DNA of 7,267 nucleotides from Nitrospira lenta (GTDB lineage: Bacteria > Nitrospirota > Nitrospiria > Nitrospirales > Nitrospiraceae): positions 1 to 7,267 of the forward strand of contig CAMDRK010000127.1 in the NCBI GenBank assembly GCA_945906715.1. The letters are read 5' to 3'. The notes under the pieces were generated by a model. It saw only the letters and a list, made by a program, of their open reading frames with translations. It was not told the DNA's origin and did not search any database. Position numbers and translations under genes: made by a program. Each line of letters begins with the position of its first letter. The stretch's first letter is position 1. Positions 1 to 6,474 of this stretch are shown here, in pieces.

Positions 1-3000
1 CACCAGATGGGGCTGGAACTAGAGAATGACCATCACGCCCGACTAGACTCCCTTTATCCATGAGGACAACATTTCCTGATAGCTGAGATGCACCCCTACT
101 TGAATGTTCAGTCAATTCATCGTTCTTACCAGAGTACTCAATCCCTTTATCGGGTGAAAACTTCACAACCCCCGTCTCTTTCTGAGAAAATGTCCTCGGT
201 TCAACAACCGGACGGCCACCTGAATCCGTACCAACCTGAACCAACCCTGTTCTGCTGGGCCAAGAACGAGTATATTTTGCTCCGGCAGATGAATGCATAT
301 CTCCATCGATAACCATCTTACTGCCATCGCCAGCGACTTTGGTGAGGGTGCTCCCAGCCTCGCCGGTCGATGCATACACATCTTGACCATCGAAGCGCAT
401 CGTCCGCTGACTCTTCTCCCCGGTTTGAAAATCAATGACTTCCCCGGAATATGACCATGGAGTGCCAGAATCATGGGGATTCCCGAAATGCTTGACCTCT
501 CCCTTGTTGAGCTCCAGGTAATTATTGCCCGATACAGGAACAACCATTTGCTCGCCTGACGATTCTCCGCCCAATTTACGCGAGAATGTCATGTTACTGG
601 CCTTCATCGTATACTGACCACTCTGGGGATCCTTCGTCACGGTTCCACTGGCCTGTATGCGATCCTTTCCGGTTTCCATCGCCGCTGACGCAGTAAAACC
701 ATTTTGGGGCTGACCGTGACTATCGAACGCCAGATTCTGGCCGCTCACGACAGCTTTAGGCAGCAAATATTCATGGCCCTCTTGATCCTTAACTAGCAAC
801 GGAATTGTCCCCTCCACACTTCCGACACTCCCTCCAGGCCCAGCTGCTGGTGTAAAAAGTAATCCATCTTGTGTTTTCTTGCCTTGAACAACATTGGACT
901 CCGTACCCGACACTGCGTGAGCAACCCCAGGACGACTCAACACGTCTTGTAATTCTCCACCGCCTCCAGGTCTGGCAATGGACAACTTTTCATCGCCTTC
1001 ACGATCAATCCGTTGGGCAGTCCCGGCCACATGAACGAATCCACCAGAGACACCTGGCTGCTGAATGTATGTATCTTCCATCTGGAACATGCCAGATGTC
1101 GTCTTTCCACCAGGATGACTCACGGAGCTGGACCCTGTCCGTTTCAGACTTAACTCACTCGTCCCGTCAGACTGTGTCTTGAGTTCACCCTTAAGCCCAG
1201 CACTCTGAAAGGAGTCCAAACGGGACACTTGCTCCCCTGAGGATTGATTTTGCACCTGCTCCACTTGATGCTCCATGCCGGATCCATCGCGATACACTCC
1301 ACGCGAATAAATCTCATCCCCTCGCACTTCTTGCTGCATAAACATCGAGCGACCAGATTCCGGATCGAAGACCTTCCCACGAAACACGCCCGACGTCAGC
1401 TTGCCATCTCGATCTTTACTGTAGCTCCCATACGGATTCTGCACGGTCATGGCCCCATTGGCCGCCAATGAGGTAACACTCCCATCTTGACCCCGCATCG
1501 TCATGGTCCCCGCCTGATCCACCATCGAAATCCCAGACGAGCCAGAGACCGGCGCCATCGTCATGTGCGAACCTGACGCATGGCCTATGACACCGTCCGC
1601 AATGGTACCATTCGAGAGCTGTGTCTTCTGTTCCCAACGAGGACCCTGTCCTTCCAACATGGTCTGCCCGCGTCCTGCAGCAAACTCTCCAGCTACATGC
1701 GAGCTGGTGTCCTGAGTCGAGCGACCCGCACCGCTCAAGGCACTGCCGATCGATGATCCGCCCCACACTAACGCCCATCCCACCGTTGGCACCATCCAAA
1801 TATAGTCGCCTGAGACAGAATTCATCATACTGACAAATTCGAGATACGAATCATAACTACTCAGATTCACTGAACCAAATCCGCCGGCCGCAGTAATGGA
1901 CGTGAGTCGCGCGCGGGCTTCTTGATAGAACACCAAGTTCAGAATGGCATACAGTGGTCCCCATGTTTGCAACCACAAAAACATCTTGATGTACAACCCG
2001 AGGACTGCACCCATCGCCGGCGACATGGCCAGCACTAACACCACTGGCGTGGACAAATAGACAATGCCTTCAATGATCGTCCGCAACATGGGCACCATCT
2101 TTTGCACGAGATTGCTGGTACTAAAGGCTTGCTGCTTCAAATTAATCGTCAGAGTCTTTTGCAATTCCGCGACTGAGGCAGTCGTATCTTTATACTTCGA
2201 CTTCTCCTGAATCATCGCCTGACGCCAGGCTTTAATAATCATGGCATTATTGATCAATTGGCGGCCGGTTTGGCCAGCAGGAATAAGATTCCCCAACAGG
2301 GCATCAGCAATACCTACTTCATCGAGAATACTCAGAGGCATCACTTGGAGCTCCGTTTGCAAATACCGATTGCTCTTATCATAGCCGCCAGATCCTATCG
2401 CAAAACGAGGAATCAACTCGCCTGTGTAGTACGTGGCACACGGGATCCCCGTCATTCCAACGGCACGCGCTAGGTTTGCCGTCGCAATATCCGTGAGCAA
2501 ATCACCAGACGTACGCAACACAGTAATCGTCGGACTCCCGGCCAACGGAGGAGTAAGTTCCATATCCGCAAAGACGCAATCCATCAAATAACTTCCGATC
2601 CGTTCTTCAAGATCCCCATCGCGAATTTCAGCCCCCACGATCTTTTGAAGATCGAACATCGGACGGTTCAAGGTAGATCGTCCCGTGCTGTAATTGGCTG
2701 GAATGGCAAAAGCCGTTTCCACCAACTGCGTAAATCGCCAGCCCGCATACCCAGACGCATACGCCGGTAACGCCACAGCCAATGGGACACCCGCCACCAC
2801 CTGATCGGCCACATCACTATTCACTTCATCGACCACCAAGACATCGACAGGGATCTGTGTACTAATATAGAAGACAACCACCGCGCCAAAAAACAACGGG
2901 ACATACTGGCGCCGGTCGATCATGAAATTGCCGATGGCCAACGCAGACAACAGCAGGATGGCAAAGAGCAATAATCCTGTGTACGGGCCGGTCATCATCA

Positions 3001-3034
3001 AGAGACGAATGCCGGCTAGCACGGACGCAATCAC
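1..3034 (-). CDS. traG: TraG, pilus assembly / mating-pair stabilisation membrane protein (3' partial)
   Basis: TraG is the large inner-membrane protein of F-type systems: its N-terminal part acts in pilus assembly, its periplasmic C-terminus in mating-pair stabilisation and entry exclusion. The frame is open from here to the left edge with no stop, giving more than 1,010 residues against 938 for F TraG. Two membrane segments lie at about 2980-2915 and 2902-2850. The TraG_N-like stretch VETAFAIP follows near 2715. Further hydrophobic segments lie at about 2098-1921 and 1812-1738 (GDYIWMVPTVGWALVWGG, as in other TraG proteins). From about 1735 to 1 the protein is hydrophilic, rich in Gly, Ser, Asp and Gln, with degenerate repeats. 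The start is uncertain. The in-frame GTG at 3034 is used as a strict minimum, and an in-frame TTG lies at 3121 inside traH. The most family-like start is the ATG at 3068, one base out of frame (see that entry). Confidence 0.92.
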   Translation of the reverse strand, partial: MIASVLAGIRLLMMTGPYTGLLLFAILLLSALAIGNFMIDRRQYVPLFFGAVVVFYISTQIPVDVLVVDEVNSDVADQVVAGVPLAVALPAYASGYAGWRFTQLVETAFAIPANYSTGRSTLNRPMFDLQKIVGAEIRDGDLEERIGSYLMDCVFADMELTPPLAGSPTITVLRTSGDLLTDIATANLARAVGMTGIPCATYYTGELIPRFAIGSGGYDKSNRYLQTELQVMPLSILDEVGIADALLGNLIPAGQTGRQLINNAMIIKAWRQAMIQEKSKYKDTTASVAELQKTLTINLKQQAFSTSNLVQKMVPMLRTIIEGIVYLSTPVVLVLAMSPAMGAVLGLYIKMFLWLQTWGPLYAILNLVFYQEARARLTSITAAGGFGSVNLSSYDSYLEFVSMMNSVSGDYIWMVPTVGWALVWGGSSIGSALSGAGRSTQDTSSHVAGEFAAGRGQTMLEGQGPRWEQKTQLSNGTIADGVIGHASGSHMTMAPVSGSSGISMVDQAGTMTMRGQDGSVTSLAANGAMTVQNPYGSYSKDRDGKLTSGVFRGKVFDPESGRSMFMQQEVRGDEIYSRGVYRDGSGMEHQVEQVQNQSSGEQVSRLDSFQSAGLKGELKTQSDGTSELSLKRTGSSSVSHPGGKTTSGMFQMEDTYIQQPGVSGGFVHVAGTAQRIDREGDEKLSIARPGGGGELQDVLSRPGVAHAVSGTESNVVQGKKTQDGLLFTPAAGPGGSVGSVEGTIPLLVKDQEGHEYLLPKAVVSGQNLAFDSHGQPQNGFTASAAMETGKDRIQASGTVTKDPQSGQYTMKASNMTFSRKLGGESSGEQMVVPVSGNNYLELNKGEVKHFGNPHDSGTPWSYSGEVIDFQTGEKSQRTMRFDGQDVYASTGEAGSTLTKVAGDGSKMVIDGDMHSSAGAKYTRSWPSRTGLVQVGTDSGGRPVVEPRTFSQKETGVVKFSPDKGIEYSGKNDELTEHSSRGASQLSGNVVLMDKGSLVGRDGHSLVPAPSG
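398..1396 (-). repeat. Degenerate protein-level repeats in the TraG C-terminal domain
   Basis: The hydrophilic part of TraG holds recurring short units of the form Ser-Gly-x-(Val/Phe), a few residues, Asp-(Pro)-x-(Ser/Thr)-Gly, then a Met-containing strand. Examples are TSGVFRGKVFDPESGRSM (about 1396-1343), ASGTVTKDPQSGQYTMKAS (about 652-596) and YSGEVIDFQTGEKSQRTM (about 451-398). They look like repeated beta-hairpins. The DNA has diverged too far for me to see a nucleotide repeat, so this is a pattern in the translation only. Confidence 0.4.
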
Positions 3035-3068
3035 ATCGCCATTCCCAAATGGTATGAATTTCCCACAT
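3035..3068 (-). other. Probable true N-terminus of TraG, displaced by a +1 frameshift
   Basis: The ATG at 3068 begins MWEIHT, which looks like the start of TraG-family proteins, and sits 21 nt after the traH stop, like the 23-nt traF-traH gap. Read on in this frame it gives a nonsense-like peptide ending near 2862. The neighbouring frame reads FGNGDVIASVLAGI from 3049 and continues through the whole of traG. Skipping one base at about 3050-3047 would join the two into MWEIHT-FGNGDVIASV. A GGAAG at 3087-3083 is the only ribosome-site-like sequence and is 14 nt from the ATG, rather far. This could be a sequencing error, a real indel or a ribosomal frameshift site; the sequence alone cannot separate these. 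Confidence 0.6.
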
Positions 3069-3089
3069 GTGCGCGTAGCTTTCTTCCGA

Positions 3090-4439
3090 CTATCGGCTCG
3101 GCTTCGGTTGAGGTCGCTCAAAGAAATAGGCCAACATTTGACGTGACTTCTCAGTGCCGGCATTACGCGTGGTCACTTCGGCCACCACTGTACGATAGGT
3201 CTCATCCAACCGCGCCAAATACTGCTCCGCATCGCCGATGAAATCAGGATTCAGTTTCTTGAAATGCAACACATGCTTCACCACTTCTCGTCGCAGATAC
3301 GAGATGTAATAAAACGTTAAATCCGTGGCAATAATCTGACTCCCGAAGCGAACAATGATATCCCGATCGGCCGCAGTCTTGCCGTGATCTAAAAGAAGTT
3401 TCCAGACCGGAAGCGAAGACGCATTGATAAAATTCTGCTGTGCAGCCGTCGGGGGGTTCCCTGTTGCCATAGCCGTGGCAATGTCCTGAAGGCTGGTTTC
3501 GGTCCGCTCCTCGAACCCACTCAGATCACCAGCAGAGGGGCCTTCCGAGACGTCCAAACAATCCACCTCATTATCGAGACAGGTAAGAATCGTTGGGGTC
3601 TCTAGGGCACGGGTTTGCATAATGTCTTTAAATTCCAATGTGGGCGGGTGATAGTGGGGAATCGCATTGTTATCAACCACAATGGTCCCAAAGAGAGACA
3701 TGATTAACTTTCTAACTGGAATATCAACCGGAGGGACCGCTTGCCCTAACGCCTTCCACACTAAGTTGGCATGGATAGGGGTTCCCAAAGCCTCCATATC
3801 TGTTTTAACGGTGGAGAGGAGCGTGCCGGCGCGTGTATCGCCTTGATCGATCGGATCTCGAATGCTGCCCGCATTAATCAACGAGGTTTCATACGCATTA
3901 CCCGCGCTGGTCGCCACAGACTTCAACGCTTCTCCCGCTTTCAAGGCCGCCTGCACTGAGGCCGCCGCATTGCACGGATTAATCCGACCGAGGGTGTTCA
4001 TCGCTCGAGCCGCGGCTTCCAACTTATTCAGGACATCGGCACAATCCGGACAAATAAACTTCATCGCCAATTGAAAGGCATAACCAAGCACCGCGCCTGT
4101 CCCTAACTGCGTGAGCAGCGTCACGTACCGACTCAGACTCCCGTAGCTAAATCCTCCCAAATAGGCATCAATCCCTCCACACCCCACAGACAGACGAGGG
4201 GGACTGATCGAAAACAGGGACATCTGCTGATTCTGAAACCGCATCTCCAAGCTGCCCCCGGTATACGCATTGCGTGTCTGCCCTTGATAGGCCCCAGGGG
4301 GAGAGGTCGCCGACAGCAGTCCGAAACTGTTAAACATCTGACCCAACTGCGCATCCATGGCATGCGCAGATTCGACCACGGGACCAAAGGCCAAGACGGC
4401 CACTAGAAACCAAATGCACACGTGAACGAATCGGTCCAT
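3090..4439 (-). CDS. traH: TraH, F-type conjugative pilus assembly protein
   Basis: TraH is a periplasmic/outer-membrane-associated protein required for F-pilus assembly and extension. The 449 residues match the family's usual length (about 458 in F). Residues 1-27 form a signal peptide ending AHA|MDA. The mature part shows the TraH hallmarks in order: PPGAYQGQTRNAYTGGS (47-63), SPPRLSVGCGGIDAYLGGFS (79-98), LGYAFQLAMKFICPDCADVL (118-137) and INPC (153-156). The C-terminal region from about 375 is helical and charged (FYYISYLRREVVKHVLHFKK, 377-394 region; YLARLDETYRTVV, 407-419), consistent with the coiled coil known in F TraH. Cysteines at 87, 130, 133, 156, 287 and 294 are candidates for disulfides. 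The ATG at 4439 has GAGG four bases upstream. It follows traF by 23 nt and precedes the probable traG ATG by 21 nt, so it belongs to the same operon. Confidence 0.96.
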   Translation of the reverse strand: MDRFVHVCIWFLVAVLAFGPVVESAHAMDAQLGQMFNSFGLLSATSPPGAYQGQTRNAYTGGSLEMRFQNQQMSLFSISPPRLSVGCGGIDAYLGGFSYGSLSRYVTLLTQLGTGAVLGYAFQLAMKFICPDCADVLNKLEAAARAMNTLGRINPCNAAASVQAALKAGEALKSVATSAGNAYETSLINAGSIRDPIDQGDTRAGTLLSTVKTDMEALGTPIHANLVWKALGQAVPPVDIPVRKLIMSLFGTIVVDNNAIPHYHPPTLEFKDIMQTRALETPTILTCLDNEVDCLDVSEGPSAGDLSGFEERTETSLQDIATAMATGNPPTAAQQNFINASSLPVWKLLLDHGKTAADRDIIVRFGSQIIATDLTFYYISYLRREVVKHVLHFKKLNPDFIGDAEQYLARLDETYRTVVAEVTTRNAGTEKSRQMLAYFFERPQPKPSR

Positions 4440-4443
4440 ATCG

Positions 4444-4447
4444 CCTC
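4444..4447 (-). promoter_or_regulatory. Ribosome binding site for traH (GAGG)
   Basis: GAGG within TGTGAGGCGAT lies four bases before the traH ATG at 4439, in the 23-nt gap after traF. The spacing is slightly short, but it is the only candidate and fits the signal-peptide start. Confidence 0.5.
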
Positions 4448-4462
4448 ACAACACAAAAGACG

Positions 4463-5353
4463 CTACCCTTGCTGCGGCTTCAACATATCGCGGCGTTTCA
4501 AAATCACCAGCACACGCTCACGTAAATCACTCAGTGTCATAATCCCAGCCCCAATCGGCGTAAGAAATTTCTCCTCAGGAATCGCCAAATAGACCATCGG
4601 CGTCATATGCACGCCCAGACGTTCCACCATCCCATTGTCGACATGCGGCCGTGGATATTCGGGTAAGCCTGTCCCGTCGATCGAGACGGGAAACACAGAC
4701 ATGCCATACTGATCTTGAAAGAGTTTCATGATTTTCGATTGATCAAGACAGTACGGACAGGTCGACGTAAAAAAGAAAAAGAGCCCCGCATATTGCGAAG
4801 CCTGCATGAGCGTATGGTCCTCATCTTGCTGCTTGATGTGGGCTTCGAGGCGATGTCCAAATTCCGATGAAGGATGCTTCGACTCATAATTCAACTCGGG
4901 GTTCACATACATCGCTAATTGATACGAATCGGTAAACTGTGACGCACGATCGTACGCCGCCTGCTGCACCACAATGTAGGTCTTCACCGTCTCCACCGTG
5001 GGCGTATCCATGGCTGCTTCTTTCTTGGCCGTCACGAGCTCACGGAGAAACACTGACGGCAATTTACTCAGATCCACCCCATTGATCGGAAGACTTTTGA
5101 GTGTGTCCTTATATTTCTCCGGCTCAGACCAAATCTTTTCGGGAAGCTGCTTGAAGGACTCTGGCAGAGGACGCGAGTCCTCCTCATCCTCCTCTTCCTC
5201 AGCCGGCGCCGGCGGCTCCTGGTAAAAGAACCATCCATCCCGGCTGCGCTTCAGATAATCCTGTGAGCCTGGAGCCACATCACGGGGCGCAGCCTGCGCC
5301 ACCGACAGGGCACACCCCAGCGAGACGCACAACACACACACGATGCGCCTCAT
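4463..5353 (-). CDS. traF: TraF, thioredoxin-fold periplasmic pilus assembly protein with CPYC
   Basis: TraF is a periplasmic protein of F-type conjugation systems, required for pilus assembly. With the ATG at 5353 it has 296 residues. Residues 1-21 are a signal peptide (MRR, hydrophobic core, AQA|A). Next come GWFFYQEP (40-47), the TraF family's mature N-terminal signature, and a very acidic stretch (51-60). The C-terminal thioredoxin-like domain starts near 187, with a hydrophobic strand running into CPYC at 199-202 and a probable cis-proline in HMTPMVYL (Pro252). F TraF has this fold but lacks CXXC, so this homologue could be redox-active like TrbB, an inference. Its start overlaps the traU stop as ATGA with no good ribosome site, implying translational coupling. 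An alternative ATG at 5389 has AGGAG ten bases upstream and would add 12 residues before the signal peptide. The frame is open up to 5467, which is too far into traU to be likely. Confidence 0.93.
   Translation of the reverse strand: MRRIVCVLCVSLGCALSVAQAAPRDVAPGSQDYLKRSRDGWFFYQEPPAPAEEEEDEEDSRPLPESFKQLPEKIWSEPEKYKDTLKSLPINGVDLSKLPSVFLRELVTAKKEAAMDTPTVETVKTYIVVQQAAYDRASQFTDSYQLAMYVNPELNYESKHPSSEFGHRLEAHIKQQDEDHTLMQASQYAGLFFFFTSTCPYCLDQSKIMKLFQDQYGMSVFPVSIDGTGLPEYPRPHVDNGMVERLGVHMTPMVYLAIPEEKFLTPIGAGIMTLSDLRERVLVILKRRDMLKPQQG
5350..5353 (-). other. ATGA stop-start overlap between traU and traF
   Basis: The traU stop TGA (5352-5350) overlaps the traF start ATG (5353-5351). No Shine-Dalgarno-like sequence lies at the normal distance, so TraF is probably made by termination-reinitiation after TraU, which would tie the amounts of the two proteins together. 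Confidence 0.65.
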
Positions 5354-6474
5354 AACATGCAGCAGTTCTGTAACTTCCACATCAGCCATATAAAGTCTTC
5401 TCCTACCGCCGGAACCTCTTTGGCGCCGCCCCACATCATCGACGTCCGCCCCATTGGAAAGCAGCACGATCCAATTGCTGATCGAAAGCTAGGAATCGGA
5501 TAGAGGAGTTGAAATTTATACTGGCTTTTCACGATCAGACCCGTCGGAAGATCCGTACAAATCAACACACCATTGCCTGCCGTAAAGGTTTCCAAGCCCA
5601 CCCGAGCCAATTTTGCCAACATGCGATACGTCAAGAGCGCAGACCGCTGGATATCATTCCCCGCGCCGGACACATTGCCATCCATGGGGTACAGATAGCC
5701 GGCCGATCCGGCACACCAAAACAACGGATCAATCGGGAAATACACCGCCGCCGCCAACGAATCGGCCGCACAGGCCATGAGGGTAATGGGATTGGCCAGC
5801 ACCAAGGCTTCCGGTGACAGGATCATCGCCAGCACATCATCGTTCCAAGTGGGATCTATTTCACTGATAAACAAGAGATCAATATCTTCGATCGAGACAT
5901 TGACACACAACACATCAACGATCAGTCCGATGATGTACCACAACGGAAACGACATATAATGGACATGCATGTAGACATGATTTTGGTCGAGGGCATCAAT
6001 CTGGGTCGATTCCGATCCTGCTCCGATATAGCTAAATCCCCCGGAGCCAAACGAGATCCCAAAAGTGGGAAAACATAATTGATCATGCACCACTTCCATG
6101 AGACGGACTGGCTCAAAATACCCAATGGGAAGCCCGGGAATACAGACCTCAAAAAAACACACACATCCGCAGAGAATCGGGCCGTAATACGGAGCAAGCC
6201 CGGGGCCCATCGCCGGCGTCACCGCAGTCTCCGTCCCCGTAAACAACGTGACTGAGGCCATACTAATCGGGAACATGCATTCCCAGCACGTCGTCCCAAA
6301 GGACTGCGCCAGGACATTCGTCCCTGGTCGGCAATACGCCTCGGCAGACGCCACGCTACCGACCAACACCAGCACGAAGAGACAAGCGGCCAGCATCCAC
6401 CGCATCACACAAGCACGCCAGATCGATGCCGAACTGGTCACCGCGTGCTCAGAGGCCACACTATCGGACAGCAT
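5350..6474 (-). CDS. traU: TraU, cysteine-rich periplasmic conjugal transfer protein
   Basis: TraU is a periplasmic component of F-type mating systems, needed for DNA transfer and efficient pilus assembly. The family signature is plain: TTCWECMFPISM (residues 61-72), a cysteine cluster CGCVCFFEVC (102-111), then GYFEPVRLMEV (118-128), and a C-terminus ending WKLQNCCML. With this start the protein is 374 residues and has 16 cysteines after the signal peptide, which suggests several disulfides. The chosen ATG at 6474 has GGAGG nine bases upstream and overlaps the end of traW by 14 nt. It puts about 27 residues before the hydrophobic core of the signal peptide, which is cleaved after SAEA around residue 46. 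An ATG at 6405 would give a conventional signal peptide and 351 residues, nearer the size of F TraU, but has no clear ribosome site. The open frame extends to 6555, which is not credible as the start because it lies deep in traW. Confidence 0.93.
   Translation of the reverse strand: MLSDSVASEHAVTSSASIWRACVMRWMLAACLFVLVLVGSVASAEAYCRPGTNVLAQSFGTTCWECMFPISMASVTLFTGTETAVTPAMGPGLAPYYGPILCGCVCFFEVCIPGLPIGYFEPVRLMEVVHDQLCFPTFGISFGSGGFSYIGAGSESTQIDALDQNHVYMHVHYMSFPLWYIIGLIVDVLCVNVSIEDIDLLFISEIDPTWNDDVLAMILSPEALVLANPITLMACAADSLAAAVYFPIDPLFWCAGSAGYLYPMDGNVSGAGNDIQRSALLTYRMLAKLARVGLETFTAGNGVLICTDLPTGLIVKSQYKFQLLYPIPSFRSAIGSCCFPMGRTSMMWGGAKEVPAVGEDFIWLMWKLQNCCML
5400..5404 (-). promoter_or_regulatory. 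Possible ribosome binding site for an upstream traF start (AGGAG)
   Basis: AGGAG lies ten bases before an in-frame ATG at 5389, which would begin TraF with MADVEVTELLHV ahead of the signal peptide and overlap traU by 40 nt. The same bases encode Gly-Glu of the TraU C-terminus (GEDFIW), so the match may be fortuitous. It could also load ribosomes that then start at 5353. Confidence 0.35.

Noticed and set aside
163..543. 126-residue minus-strand open frame
   Set aside because: It lies wholly inside traG in another frame; the traG frame is open through it and encodes the Gly/Ser-rich C-terminal region continuously with its flanks.
871..1182. 103-residue plus-strand open frame opposite traG
   Set aside because: Antisense shadow of the traG C-terminus with no recognisable domain.
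1150..1380. 76-residue minus-strand open frame
   Set aside because: Another out-of-frame shadow inside traG, with no ribosome site or family resemblance.
1416..1799. 127-residue minus-strand open frame
   Set aside because: Out-of-frame shadow of traG. Its Gly/Arg-rich, low-sense composition contrasts with the coherent traG translation (GDYIWMVPTVGWALVWGG region).
2862..3068. 68-residue minus-strand open frame as a separate small gene
   Set aside because: Only its first six residues look meaningful (MWEIHT, a TraG-like start). The rest is an out-of-frame reading of the TraG membrane segments, so it is treated as the displaced traG start.
4133..4387. 84-residue minus-strand open frame inside traH
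   Set aside because: Out-of-frame shadow; the traH frame here carries the diagnostic GCGGIDAYLGGFS motif.
4440..4462. Possible terminator or promoter in the traF-traH gap
   Set aside because: Only 23 nt, no inverted repeat or T-run typical of a terminator, and no promoter elements; it holds just the traH ribosome site.
5509..5817. 102-residue plus-strand open frame opposite traU
   Set aside because: Antisense shadow; its Arg/His/Gln-rich composition is what the opposite strand of traU produces.
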